NCBI GenBank assembly: GCA_013396525.1
Contig: VWYX01000210.1
Coordinates: 857,692 to 921,691 of the forward strand
Origin: Chaetorhynchus papuensis
Taxonomy: Eukaryota; Chordata; Aves; Passeriformes; Rhipiduridae
Direction of reading: 5' to 3'
DNA length: 64,000 bases
The notes under the pieces were generated by a model. That model was not told where the DNA came from. It did no database searches and saw only the letters and a list, made by a program, of their open reading frames with translations. This document shows positions 35,800 through 48,700 of the stretch, piece after piece. Within the stretch, counting starts at the first letter, position 1, and each line of letters begins with the position of its first letter. The position numbers and the translations under genes were made by a program.

Positions 35800-38700
35800 T
35801 TTTTTTCTGTTTCAAGGCGTGAAAACTGAAAAATGGTTGAGATTATTTATGAAAAACCGACAATACGTGCTTCCTGGGGTTTCTTGCATTACACTCAAAC
35901 AGCACTATATTAAGGCATCTACACACTATCCAAAAATGCTATGTAAAAAAATCTTCAGATTGCAACAGTCAAGTACCAGAAGACTAAGCAAATAAGAGGA
36001 ACTAGAACCAACAGGTAGTAGTGCTTAGTATTTTAATTTTCCTTGTTTTCCCTTTGAACTTGTACATTGTGCATGCTGTGCTTAAGACGTATTGATTTAA
36101 AGTAATTTTAAAGCATTTGTAGCAAAGTCAATTCAGAATCCTGCTCTTCTAAATTAATTGCTATAATGGATGCATTTGGAATATTAGGGATGTGTGGAAT
36201 GCACATTGTTAAAAAACAGTTTCACTTACTAATGTGACTGAGCTTTATATATGTTTTTTGTATTCTTTACTATGCATTTTGTATTCTTTACTATGTATGG
36301 CTTTTATCCCAGTCTGGTTTTTTTAGAATTTTTATTTTTCAGGGTGCTTGTAGCAGGAAAGGTTCCTGTTGCTGGAAGCTGCATGCATTAATGATTAAAA
36401 AAACGTTGTTTTTTTCCCCCTCCCCTTTTAATTAAAAGAACAAACATAAAACTGCTTGGAACACCATGGGAACTTCTAACTAAAATTTCTGTAAAACTCA
36501 CAAACCATAATGAGCAGCTGGTATGATCACTGCATGAAATATTTACAGAGATTTCACTGCTGGGCCAGAAAGAGCATCATATAATGGGATTGTTGATATG
36601 CATGTTGAAGCCCTTATGCCACAGAGCAAAAGTTTGTTGGCAATAAACTCTGATGGAAATGAATGTGGACTGGATAGAATTTGATCTACCATAACATCTG
36701 TCCCAAATGCTGGAGTTACGACATGTTTGTCACCTACATACAAAAGCTACAAAAATAATGGAGAATTGGAAACATATAGGTAAGTTTTGGCACATTGTTA
36801 CTTAATGGAAGTATTTAGTGTCCATGAACACAAGAAGTATATTTCTATGACAATAAAACTGAATAAAAACGGGAAAAGTTATTTACCCATTCCTTTTGGG
36901 CGTTTTTACATTCAATTAGCTTTGCACTAGTGTTGTTTCCTAATCTGCTAGAATATATTATCATTATTTGCTATGTGCTAACGAGGATTATTCTACCATG
37001 AAGTCAATTTCAAGAGAAGTCACAGAAAGAAAGAAGAAATTAAATTGGTGCAGGAATGACTACGGAAAAAAATTGTGCAGTAGGTTTGGTGGGCATTCTA
37101 TGTAGTACCTTACATCTTTATAATTACATCTTAATGGGTCTTTTGGAACTTACTCTTCAATTTCAGGAAGATTGTGTTTTGCACATTGTTTTGTGATGGC
37201 ATTTGAGACTTAAAGATCAGTTCTTTATCAGTTCAAGACGATATCCCTGGCATACATAAAGGCATAATATTATTAAAGTTGGTATGGTTACAGTGATTAC
37301 ATTTGCTGCATTTTGAAAAACTACCCAGCTAAACCAGACTGACAACAGTGATCCAATTAATTCTTCCATTTGTTGGTTTGTGTTCTTTGTTTATATGTAG
37401 TCAGTGACAGCCAGTACTGTGGTTTTTAAAACATCAGCAGAACTGACTTGGGCTCAGTAGGGCTGAATGCTGTTATTCTGTTCTCTGTGGATAAAGTGTG
37501 AAATCTTATATGCAGTGAATGGTAGTGTCTCATTTATAAGAATCTGTTCTTTGAATAGTTTAGACTTACTCTGAAGGCATTTCATTCACCTGAACTCCAC
37601 AGTGGTTTGCATGGATTGCCTGGTGCACTCAATACGTATTTTGTTGTCCTTCACTTTCATATAGAAACTAGCAAAGTGCTAGCTATTAGTTTTATCTTGT
37701 AACTTTTTCACATTATATATGTGAGACAAAATATTTTCCATGTATTTCTATTTTATGATTTGGTTTAGAAAGGGGTATTTGTAATGTGTTATTTGGAATT
37801 AGAAATATGGAGGATTTACTTTTTGGGGTGAGGAAGAAAAAACATTAGAAAAATGTGCTCATTGGGTTCATTATTATTTGTCGGAACAATAATGCCCTTT
37901 TAGAATAGTGCTCATCACTTGTAGGTGGAAAAATACTATTACTAGGAAGCTGGCATATTGCTTATTTTAACATGAGCCATGTGTTTTACTGTGGAGATTC
38001 TTCAAAGTGTTTGCATGAAGCTCTACTGAAAGACTTGTGTCCTCAGCAATCTGAAAAATAAGTTCACTTAATGAGATAGCTGAAGGGACTATCTATGTGT
38101 GTTTCCAACTGGAGTACAATGTAGAGGTACCTGAGCTCCATTTTAAATACTAAAGGCAGAACCAACTGCATTTATCCAAAACTCGGGCTTGTTCAGGCAA
38201 CTTGAGGTAAAGTCTTCAATGCAGATCTCAGGGAAACCTGAGCTTTAACTTGCATTAAAAGGCAAAGTCCTCTGTGATTCCACTATCTGGCATTTTAAGT
38301 GTTTATTTGTTATTATTACAGGGAGCCAGGTCTAACTGGTGTTAAGTAAGTTCTCTTCAGAAAGGATATTCTTCTCCTCCTTCAGAGAGTAAGAGTAACT
38401 GAGATGGACAAACTGGGGCACTGAGATCCCCTTCTTCCTCTCCCTCTGCATATGCTTCTAAACTATTAAATTAACTAGACTGTAGTGACTACATGATCTA
38501 ACTATGCAAGAATATGCAGCTGCTGCTCTCTTAAAATTAGGATCCTAATGGAAGTTTATTTCTTCAAGCAGTAAATTCATATGCTGAGATCAGCATATTC
38601 GTAGCAGAAAATCAAAATGGAAGTAAAATTGTGACTGTAAGCATCTGAAACAGAGTAATTCACCAGTAACTATTAAATCTTACTGTTCTCTCTGCAGAAG

Positions 38701-40880
38701 GAAAAGGTTGATTAAGATTACTTCTTTTAGTTCAACCCTGTTCCCTATTTGTTTTTAAAAACTTATGTGCTTGAACAAAATCCACTTTTCTTTCTACAGT
38801 ATTAGCCTCAGCTTTTACCTCTAGAAAGCTTTTTGCAAATCAGATTTATTGTTTTCACAGGCTAAAAAGGACTAAAATCTGTAACATGGCTTGTCAGCAT
38901 AGCTTTTTTTCCTTAACAAATTAAAACATTGTAGTGGCATACAGTTCACCAGTGCCAAAATTCTGGACAGGTGTAGCACCATGCAGTACTTGTGTCCACA
39001 TTCCCAGGAAGCTGAGTCAGTGTCAGGTACAGTGTATGTAGTGTGTCCAAATGGCTCTTGAGAAGCTGTGGAAAGCATCACATACTGATGCTGCGTGCTT
39101 GGCGGGGATTCAGAAGGTCTGGTATTCTTCATTAAGAGATGAAACTGGGAGTGAATTTTTCAAGGGCCCAGCAGTACAGAAATTTAACTAGCACAATTTC
39201 TATGCTATATTGGGGTGGGGTTTTTTGTTTGTTTGTTTGTTTGGGGTTTTTTTGTTTGGTTGGTTGTTTTTTTTTTTACGTAGTATTGGAGTTAATTTCA
39301 GAGAAAGTAGTAAATCCTTCAGAATGCCAGGTAACTCGTTAGCCTATTTCAGGTCTTGGGACAAAAGATAGCAAACTTGTATTTTCTAAAAATGTAGCTC
39401 TTATAAAAATATGAGTTTAAACACTGGAAACACATGCAAAATATTAAAATAAATCTGCTGGGACAGGTTACAAACACCCTTTTATAGGCTACTATATGTT
39501 TTTGTATTCAGAGTTGCATCCTATTAAAATTATTGTTGACATCCCAATAACAGGCCTCAAGTTGACAAGAAAATACAAATCTGTAGCTGTTCTTGCCATA
39601 CTCAAAATAGTGAGATGAGCCATTTCATCCTTTAGGTTGTTCTTTTTCCCTCCTCGTTTAGTTCTTCCCTCTCATGACTTTTATAATATCATGGTTTTAT
39701 CTTCAGAATACCACAAATGTATTCAAATTTATTTTGATTATCAAATTTTCTGGAAAGGCTGGAACAACCTCCGGGTACTTTCGGAAGTATTTTTGCTTCT
39801 GCCTGGTCCCGGGTTTTCCTGTGAAACAATATGAGTGGAGACTGAGGTTAAAGAAAAGTTAGGATATGGCCTTGGTTGTCTTTTTTTTCCCAACAAGTTC
39901 ACTAATGACCATCTTAATTCCTGGCTGATTTAAGTCAACCATTGAGGCATAATTTATATTATTATTTATATTTTTACCACAGACCAGCTTATAGTATCTA
40001 CATTTTACAGTCGATAACACTGTGTTTCCATGTTACAAGACAAAAGTTAGAGGAGAGATGTGTGTGTTTTGATTGGGGATTCTTTCCTTCATTCTTTAGT
40101 GCAACTCACTCAGACATCTCATGCTTTGCTTGTGGAAATACCATCTGGGCTTCCAATACCACGGGGGCAGCCATGGGTTAGTGTTTGTCTTGGTTCAGTG
40201 ATGGTCTGTTTTAATTTCATGCCTTCATGCCAGTTGTAGATATCACATCTACAAGAAGGCTTGTTGATGGAGATACTCACTTTCTTTTTCGTTTAGGAAA
40301 AATAATAAAACCCTAGTTCAGCTTTTCTAATGCCATAATGATTTTTAACTACTGGTGTAATTCAGAAATATATTTTCCTGTTTCATAAAGGCATTCAGAA
40401 CACAGTGGAAGCCACACTCAGCCTGAGAGGATTGTAATGTCATCACAAGGCTGATAACACTGAGACAGAGGTAGGACCTGCAGGAAGAAGGTTGTGTTTG
40501 GGACAGAAGTCCAGGTTTTAGAATATGTACATCCCCAAGTGGTTGCTGTCTATCTAATGAAATGCCCAAAGTCTAGGGTTACCTCAATTTCTGTTTGCAA
40601 GCTTCTACAGATGCTTGAAGATGTGTCTCCAGGTTAATCTTATTAGTTGTATTTGAACTAGTAGTATTTCTGTGCGATCGTCCTACCTTCTAGTTAATTG
40701 TCCTAACAAAAGATTTGATGAATGCATTGTCATGGTGTGTAGCAAGCAGCTGGAAATCAGATCTGCACTTGTACTGATTTAACAAAAAAACATCTGACAT
40801 CAATGTGATAACAAGGCTAAAATTGATAATTACTGCTGAAAGAAAAGATACTGCAGTCTAAGCTCACCACCATGTCAGTG
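35800..40880. other. Intergenic, nothing recognised beyond simple repeats
   Basis: AT-rich sequence with a duplicated TTGTATTCTTTACTATG unit near 36256-36295 and a G/T tract at about 39210-39270. Open frames up to 86 codons carry no recognisable domain. Confidence 0.55.
39210..39280 (+). repeat. G/T-rich low-complexity tract
   Basis: (GTTT)n and GGGG/TTTT words with almost no A or C. Similar in character to the tract at 6802-7012. Confidence 0.85.
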
Positions 40881-40886
40881 TGACTG

Positions 40887-41718
40887 TGTCTTGGGGTGAT
40901 TTTCCTAATCATCTGCTTTATGCCCAGAAAAGTCTGTGGTATCTTTAAGATGAACCAGGGGGCAGGGCTGGAGCCTGGGAATGTGGGCGTGGGCTGTGCT
41001 CCAACGCTCTCTCTTTGGTGTGGTCGGTGGCTACACGGACTGTTAGTTCCTTTCCTCTGCTGGATTAAATTTCGCCAACTGAGGCAAGAAGCTACTGGGG
41101 TTTGTTGTTTTGGTTTTTTTCCTTCCCCTGGCCTGGAGGATTTTCACCAGCAAATCGTTTTGACACCTTTTTGTTGGTTTGTTTTTTTTTTTCTTGAACT
41201 GTCTCGATGTGTTTGGGGTTTTTTTCCTCAGTCCAAAGAGCCTGTGTGGATGGCCTCGGCTGGTCAGAAGCCCAAGACCAAGCCTGCGAAGGAAGGGACA
41301 TTAAACTCCACCAACTTCGCCTGCTGTGAGGAGAAGACACACGCCAGAAATCCAATAGGTTCCCAGCTGCTCCATGAACTCTTTTTGTCCCCCCTTTGCA
41401 GAGACAAAGAAGGATGGCTGCCATCTCTGCCTCTTGGCCATGGGGTGAGGTGGGGGTGTGGGTGTAAGGTTCAATTTTCTTGTTTTTCCTGTGCTTTGTG
41501 GGTATCTTGCTTTGTTAATAAACAGTTTTACTTTTTTTTTTTTCCTTTTTTTAAAATCACTCTCATCCCCTGGTATCGATTTCTGTTACTGGCAGAAGAA
41601 AAGGGAGTTATTAAAGCCCTTTCCTGTGCATGTGGCAGTGGCCACTGCAGCAGAGCATTCAGAGGACTGGTGGACAGGCCTCCAGAACACAGAGGTTTAA
41701 CTCTCACCCCTCTGTTAC
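40887..41718 (+). mobile_element. ERV LTR (ERVL-like), + strand, end uncertain
   Basis: Starts TGTCTTGGGGTGATTTT, closely matching the start of the antisense LTR at 43126-43769 including the downstream TATGCCCAGA word. A poly(A) signal AATAAA lies at 41517-41522. The long open frame across it (275 codons) has no retroviral domain and is chance. The right edge is set only by the start of the next LTR-like block. No target duplication was found. Confidence 0.65.
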
Positions 41719-42111
41719 TGTGAGTTCCCATGTTCCCAGTAGCTTTTTAGTTTACATGTTTTAAGTTTATTGGTTCAGGAGTTCTCCACCCAGTTTTATG
41801 TATAGGTTCATGTTTATGCCTTTCCCCTGGTTGCTTCTGTATTAGTTTTGGAAAGTTCTCCCTTCTTCGATGCCCCATTGGTTGGTTCACGTAACTCCTC
41901 CCATAAGTTATCCCCATTGGTTTTTCCCCTGTTGTCCCCTCCTCCTCAGTCGATCCCCATTGGTTGTTTCCCTTTGTTCCACACCTGTATAAAATGCTGT
42001 GTTCGCTCTCCCTCCCTTGTCTTTGTCCCTGGACCCTCTGCCTGCAATAAATCAGCTGGAACCTACACAAAGACCCCTCTCTCGTCCTTTGCCTCTGCCG
42101 AGGCTTTTACA
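41719..42111 (+). mobile_element. ERV LTR (ERVK-like), + strand
   Basis: Shows a complete LTR promoter layout. Three copies of CCCATTGGTT (inverted CCAAT boxes) lie at 41874-41883, 41913-41922 and 41956-41965. A TATAAAA box lies at 41988-41994 and AATAAA at 42046-42051. A CA-type end lies at 42111. The start could be 41719 or 41731. The ERVK assignment is by overall style and is tentative. No primer-binding site or gag sequence follows. Confidence 0.68.
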
Positions 42112-42146
42112 TCATCTTTAGGGCTCGCTCCTTGTGAAGGAGCCAG

Positions 42147-42243
42147 CTTTCCCTGCCTGCTGCAGCTTTCCCTGCCTCCTGCAGCCAATTCCTGCCCGTT
42201 GCAGCTTTCCCTGCCTGCTGCAGCCAATTCCTGCCTGTTGCAG
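42147..42243 (+). repeat. Five-unit minisatellite, 19-20 bp units of two types
   Basis: Units in order: CTTTCCCTGCCTGCTGCAG, CTTTCCCTGCCTCCTGCAG, CCAATTCCTGCCCGTTGCAG, CTTTCCCTGCCTGCTGCAG, CCAATTCCTGCCTGTTGCAG. The A-A-B-A-B arrangement implies duplication of a two-unit block. It directly follows the LTR. Confidence 0.9.
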
Positions 42244-42309
42244 CTGACACTGAAGAGGTCTGCAGCTGGACACTGTGCTGCCTCGGGCAGCTCCAGCAGT
42301 GTCATAGCC

Positions 42310-43120
42310 TTGCATCTGTGATCTCATAGAGTACCTAGAGTAAAAGTCAGCTACCGAGATGTTTGATCTGGCTTGAATTTGCAAGGTTTATTAGTAAGTA
42401 GAGAACAGCACCTCACAGAGGTGGTGGTAATACCTTCACTATGCATCCATGAGGGTAAAGGAAGATACAGGCTCAGCTCTACCTACCTTAGGGCTGTGCA
42501 ACCTCCTGGCTTTGTGCCATTTTCTGTGTGGGAGTGAAGGTGGTCTCCAGGACATGCTAGTAAAGATGAGGGAATAAATCTTCCTTGTGATGTCCATTAT
42601 TTCCCAAACTGGTGCAAACAATTTTCAGTGCAGACAGAATCTGTCCTGGAGGAATTTGCTGTACCTGGTTGATTGTGAAAATGCTTTTGGATTGACAGTT
42701 CCCTGATGCTTTAGTGGTGTGAAATTCCTGCAAATTTCAGTGCTTTGGTGTCAGAAGCAGTTGTCTTACTTCTCTCCATCTTCAGTATTAATACTGGCTA
42801 GATGTTACAAAGACAGTTTGAATTTGGTCTGTTACTGACCATTTCACTAACATAAAATGTCTTTTACTGGGTGCCTCTTGTTTGGCAAGTCAATCAGTAG
42901 ATGAAAGACAGAGGATAAACCTCAATTTATTGATCAGGGTCAGCATCCTTATCACTAGGGTTGAGAGTAGCTTGTTTCTGTTGTGAGATCAAAACTGGTA
43001 ATATTCATGATGTTTACAGTGCTTTATCACAACTCATAAATTCGTTAAAAAACAAGACAATTATGGGTCACTCAGAGCAGTAATTGTTAACTGATTAATT
43101 TTTAATAAGGAATTTCATAT
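42310..43120. other. Intergenic, nothing recognised
   Basis: About 800 bp between the LTR/minisatellite block and the antisense LTR. No gene or assignable repeat. Confidence 0.5.
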
Positions 43121-43125
43121 GATGC

Positions 43126-43769
43126 TGTTCCAGTTTGAGACAAATTAAGGGAAATGCTGTGGGAGGAACGTCCCCTCCAAAGAAGGCAGGTTTCAGCCGC
43201 CCCTCCCCCACCAGGTTCGGAAAGAAAATTCCTTGGAGGAAAGTGAAAGGAAAAAAACCTATTTATTTAACGAACACAATGCATGCAGGCACGGGAAAAG
43301 AGTAATGCTAAATAATAAAACCTCTCGCCGTGGAGAGAACCTGGGTAGGTTTCAGAGTCCTTCGTGGGTGTGGCTTTCTCCTCTCCAGGGCTGGGTCAGC
43401 TTGTGCCCCTCTGGGCTGAGGTATAAGGTGTCTCAGCCAATGTTTTGGTGTTGTTGAAGAGTCCAGAAGAGAAGAAGAAACTGAAGTTCCAGGAAAAGTC
43501 CTTGCTTTAGCTAATGAACAAAAAGCTAGCTAGAAAGCGGGAGAATGCCACTCTCTTCCCTGCTGTAGAGAGCTGAGCTGAGCAGCCAGGCAGGAGAAGC
43601 CAGCAAACTTATCTCTGTTTGTGAACACAGCGCCAAAGGAATTCCACCAGCTTCCCCCCCTCCTCTCTCTTAAAAGGTCTGCCTTAAAGCTACAGAAAAG
43701 GACACAGGATTCATGTCTGGGCATAGAGCAGCCAATAGGGGATATGCATCATAAAGTCACCCCAAGATA
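43126..43769 (-). mobile_element. Solo LTR (ERVL-like), antisense, with target duplication
   Basis: A 644-bp element flanked by exact 5-bp direct repeats GATGC at 43121-43125 and 43770-43774. Read on the minus strand it begins TATCTTGGGGTGACTTTATG and ends CTCAAACTGGAACA. The expected TG start has become TA. The minus-strand AATAAA lies at 43262-43267. No internal retroviral region remains, which fits LTR-LTR recombination. Confidence 0.88.
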
Positions 43770-43774
43770 GATGC

Positions 43775-45524
43775 CTGGAATTTTTATTGTTATTTGAAAT
43801 GACCATTTAAAAGTACTCTGAAAAAGTACTCTTTTTTTCTTCCCCATTACATTCCATGTTTTAAAATGTCTTACAAGGGCAGAAATATTTTATAATGTAT
43901 AAACATTTAACAGGCTGCGATTTTTGTTTGCTAGTAGTTTGTTTTTATTTTGGCTGTTATAGTTGACTGATCCAAATAAAAGATCAGTTCAAGTGAACTT
44001 AAAATACCATGTTTGTAGCATGGTTATGATGAGAAATGCATGGATGTGAAAGTCAGTTTGGACTATTACTTTGAGCTAGTCACTTTCAGTGGCTGACTAT
44101 GTACCTCATGCTCCCTGTTGAAAGTATATGTGAGTGACCATTGGGTGTCACTGCTGCTGCTGTTATACAGATCTTTTACCACCACTATCAAAAGAGCAGG
44201 CATGAGCATTCATTTAGAGAAAACAGGAGTTTGCATGGATTTAAGGTCTGCTTTATTTTTTCTTCTTGCAACATGAAAAAGGGTCAGCTAGAAGTATTGT
44301 GTCTGATACCTGTAAGGGAGAAGATGTAATTTCCACAGATATTCTGCAAGGTCTAGTGTGTATAATTAGATGTAATTGCTCTCAGGTGATATTGTCTAAA
44401 ATATGATAAATTTTTCCATTAAGGAACAAATTTTCATTTAAGTGAAATCAAACATATGTTTCTTTGTTAAGGGAATAAAAGCATACTCTGTCCTGTTGCT
44501 GTTGTTCAAAGTTTGTTGTTCAGAGTTATGGTTAAAAAAAAGGAACAACGAAAATCCTGAAACTGTAAAACAACATTACAATTAGAACTCTTCACCTATT
44601 CACTGATGACTGAGAGTCTTACAACACCAACAAGCACAGCAGGTGGCCTGTGATCCTTGAAAGGCTCACATATGCTTTCATATGGTTGTCAAAATCAAAT
44701 GTGGTTTCCTACTGGGTTGAATATACAGCTCTGGTACTATAATAGGTACATGTGTTTTTCTTTAGGCTCTTATGCATTGCATTCTGCCTCTTCTCAGAAG
44801 CACACTGATATTCACAAGACTCATTTCAGGCATAGAAGTCTGTTTATACAGAAGTGCCCTGTGCAAAAAAACACATGCTACAGATCAGGAAGAATGTATT
44901 GCTTAAACATCCTTTGTGTTTGAGAAATCAAATCAACTGTATATGCCATAAATATCTGTAAAATATATACAAAGTGTTTCTGAAAATGAATGTAGTTAGA
45001 CTGTGTTTACTGCACTTTGTGCTTATGCATCTTTTTTTCTCAGTAATAAGTCTTTTATCTATGATCTTTTATTCATGCTGGGAGTAAACTATTAGAAGAG
45101 AAGATCAACACTGCAATTTTATCATACCTTTTTAGATCAAAGACATGAATTTCTTATATAACTATAATATTACCAGTTTGCAAGTTCTTGACATGTTTGA
45201 AGACTTCAGCAAAATAACTTTTTCTTAGCCATTTAAATGTTTAAGATTTTTCTCTTGCTTTCAGGAAGTCATACAATTCTATGTGGGCATCCATGGATAT
45301 GTCTTGCATGGATAATGTTAAATTTGAATTAGCCCAATATATCCTATAAAGTTTTTATAATGCCCTTGTATTGTACTGTGGGTGAGGGTACTGCTACTAT
45401 CCTTGTTTTCAAATGCGAGGAGTTAAGTAAAAATGCACTAAAGACCTTAATTCTATTCACATAAGATGTTTTAAGTGAAATGAGGAATTGACCCTAAAAG
45501 TACACTGTATAGTGATTTTATAGT
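43775..45524. other. Intergenic, nothing recognised
   Basis: AT-rich sequence up to the first assembly gap. No gene or repeat family assigned. Confidence 0.55.
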
Positions 45525-45614
45525 NNNNNNNNNNNNNNNNNNNNNNNNNNNNNNNNNNNNNNNNNNNNNNNNNNNNNNNNNNNNNNNNNNNNNNNNNNNN
45601 NNNNNNNNNNNNNN
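45525..45614. other. Assembly gap (90 N)
   Basis: A run of undetermined bases. Open frames that cross it are meaningless. Confidence 0.99.
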
Positions 45615-45654
45615 GGTGTTTAACTTTGGGCATAGACAAGCATTGCAGATTTGT

Positions 45655-45760
45655 AAAGTAAATTAGACTGGATGGGACCTAGGGGGTTCTCTAGTCTGAC
45701 CACTAACATAGACTATGGCTGTCAAAGCTACTATAGGTGGCATGGGATCATATTCCTTTG
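45655..45760 (-). mobile_element. Possible ancient CR1 3' end
   Basis: The order GACTGGATGGGACCTAGGGG then CTCTAGTCTGACCACTAA resembles the antisense CR1 tail (GGTTGGAAAAGACC...CAAGTCCAACC). Heavily decayed; tentative. Confidence 0.3.
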
Positions 45761-45769
45761 ATTTTTATG

Positions 45770-48700
45770 CATTTCTAGAAAGGGGATAGCATAGTTTTCC
45801 TTGGCCAAATATTCAGTGCTTGCACACTGCCACAATAATAACCCTTACCTCTGAACAGAATGTATCCTTGCTAGGCTGGAAGCACAAAATGCCATGAGAA
45901 GGTGCTGATGGGTGGGTAAACTGATGCAATGGTTCTAAAATGCAATAAATCCCACAAACTCTAAATGCTGGAAAGTATTTTTTAAAACATGTTTTTTCTT
46001 CTAAGATCTGTCTGATACTTCATTGAAACTAACGTTACACTCAGAGAACTCCTTGTCCCAGAACTTGTACTGTTTTCCAGACTCAGGGTCATGATTGCTA
46101 AGTTATTCTTACTAAAAGCTAAAATCGGTTAAAAAAGAAGTTTGGTTTTTTTTCTTCCTCTGATTGCAATTTAGCATTTATTATCAGATAGGGAGTCTGA
46201 GTTCCTCAGAGTTCCTGAGTTCCTGCACTACGTTCTTGTGGGATTTTGAAGTTGCTATGCCCAGGGAGGTTTGATGAATTCCGTAATTCAAAGACAGATA
46301 ACAGGTGGCAGTGATTTTCGTTTATGATCATATGAATTTGAGAAGGTAAACTGATGACAGATACATCTGTATATACTCAAGCATTATTTAAAAGTTGCAG
46401 GATTTAAAGGGGATTATAAAGAACTTGTGATTTCTAATGAGATGGGAAGTTGTCCTACTTCCGGTACTTTCGAAAAGTCTACACTCTCTGGCCTGATCTT
46501 GTTAAAAAAACCCAATACTAATTCAAATCCTTTTTTTTGCTAAGCTGTGAGCCCCTGTGCCATCAAAATCTAGTAATGATCAAAATCCTTTTGCATTTTC
46601 ATGCTTATTGTGGAGACAGTCTGTACTCCAGGGTGCTTTAAATTTTAAAAAAGTGTAATGGATCCATGGTTCAAATTAAAGTGTTCACAAGCTGACAAGT
46701 TATGATCAGTGTTTCTTCATACCAAATATGCTGTAGATACCTCAATTTTATTACTGCTGCTGGCAGGGGGTCGCAGCATCCTACTGCTTCTTTAGTCATT
46801 TTGTGCCAGTTGTATTGCACTTCTTAATTTAACTTGCAAAACTGGAAAAATCTTTCCTATTGGCCACTCAGTATGGGGCCTACTGGCATATAATGCCACA
46901 TTCTGAATATTCAGGATGACCTCCCATAAGCAAAATCAATACAAGCTGATCTCTGGAAAAAGGAATAAGGAAGATGTGCTGCCCTCAGTTGAGGTCTGTA
47001 CAGATTTTGGTACCCACCTTACTTGGGAACTTAGCTGTGCAGTGTTAGTTTTCTTTTTCCCTTTATGATGTGCTCCTGTCCTCTGATCTCAGAATGTTTG
47101 GTTTTGAGACCAAAACCACTTTAGAACCTCTGAATATGTTCCTATTTGACGCAAACAAGGCCTACTGTGGCATTTTTGAAGGAGACAGTTTCAATAATGA
47201 TCTGTTAGGAGGAAGATTTGCAGGATTCTTTTGCTAAATTGATTATCTTCCTCCTTCCTCTCTCACACTTAGTTGTTCTCTACTGCTTCACTCCTTGCTT
47301 TAGAAGCAGGAAGAAAAGTCAGTTTTTCTCTCTGCTACTTTGTCCATAGAGATCAGCCTAAGTACAGCACATGAGATATGTGTCTCCAAGCAAGACCTGC
47401 TACTACATGGCTGAGAAAAATACCAAGTTTCCTAAATGGCCACTTACAATATGAAGGACTCTTTATTTACTTATTTCAGTCTCATAAAGTCTTTTTCCTC
47501 AACAGCTCCATACACAGTGGAAAAAATAAACCATTAGGAGGTAGGAAGTAAGGTAGGAACAAAGATTTGAAAGTACAAGAAAGGCAGGAGTCCTTGTGAG
47601 GAGGCTGATGAGGAAAGATGTCTAAAGGCAGGAAGAATACCTGCGTGTCAAGGAGCATACAGTAATTACAGCGAAGAAAAGGAGAATATGGATATTGCCC
47701 AGAAAGAGGGTGCAGATTCTGGAGCTGGATCACTGTGAACAGCTTCAGAAATGACAAAGCAATACAAAAGTTCAGTAAAATGTAATATAAGAGATTAGGA
47801 AATCTACCTTTTGATATTTCAGGATTAGGAGTGAAGACTTCCTGAAAGTAATATCAGCTGTTCTGGGAATGTATACATAATTTTCTGAGGTATTTTCTTA
47901 TAAAGATAACATCTTCATTAGGAGAAAGTTGGCTACAGCCTTGTTATTTTAAGTCCGTTGCTATGCCTAGAGAATTACCAACCCATAGTGACATTAAAAT
48001 CCAATACATTCGATTTTAAAAGAAATAGCCTTTTAAAAGGCTTAGGCTTTTATAATTTAACCCTATCTAAAACCTCCGATCCACTAAGTAGAGTTCAGTG
48101 CTTTAAGAGAGTGTACATGGGGCACAAGCTCTGACCTGTGGTAAGAGTTTATGCCAATGGTTCTGCATTACCTGTACTTGAATCCTTGTCCTGTTTGCTC
48201 ACACGTAGTTTTCCTTCCACAGACTCTGTGAGGTGGTGCTGGCTCTCCTTAACCCTTTGCTGCTGGAGGCCACTTTAAGCAGAGCAGGGATGTACACATT
48301 TGTGGTGCTCAGGATGCATTGGTTTGGTGGGGCAATGGTGCTGCTTAGCACCAGTGAATGGTGCTATGCAAGCTGAGCACTGACCACCATTGCCACTGGA
48401 AATCATTCAAAAAATGAAAATCATGAGTCATATAATTCTTCCTTGGCAGTACTGTCCTGCAAGGCCCTTTTTTTGGCTGCAAGTAGGGCCATCTCCTGTA
48501 GCTTATTTCTGTGGTCAGCATGGCTTCTGTTGCCATTTTACTGCTATGTTTAAATTACGTTTGCTGACTTCTGATGGACTAAAAATAATACGCAATCTGT
48601 CTAACCCAAAATTTTCAGCAAGCTCAGTAGAAGGTCAGATTAAAGGAAAATAGCAGATTTATCAATACTAGTTGTGTGGTTTACCTACAAAATCTATTGT

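Noticed and set aside
40896..41723. 275-codon open frame, longest on the + strand
   Set aside because: Lies within ERV LTR sequence, covers its poly(A) signal and has no gag, pol, env or host motif.
41848..42384. Open frames of 80-157 codons on both strands
   Set aside because: They read through LTR promoter elements and a minisatellite; repeat-driven.
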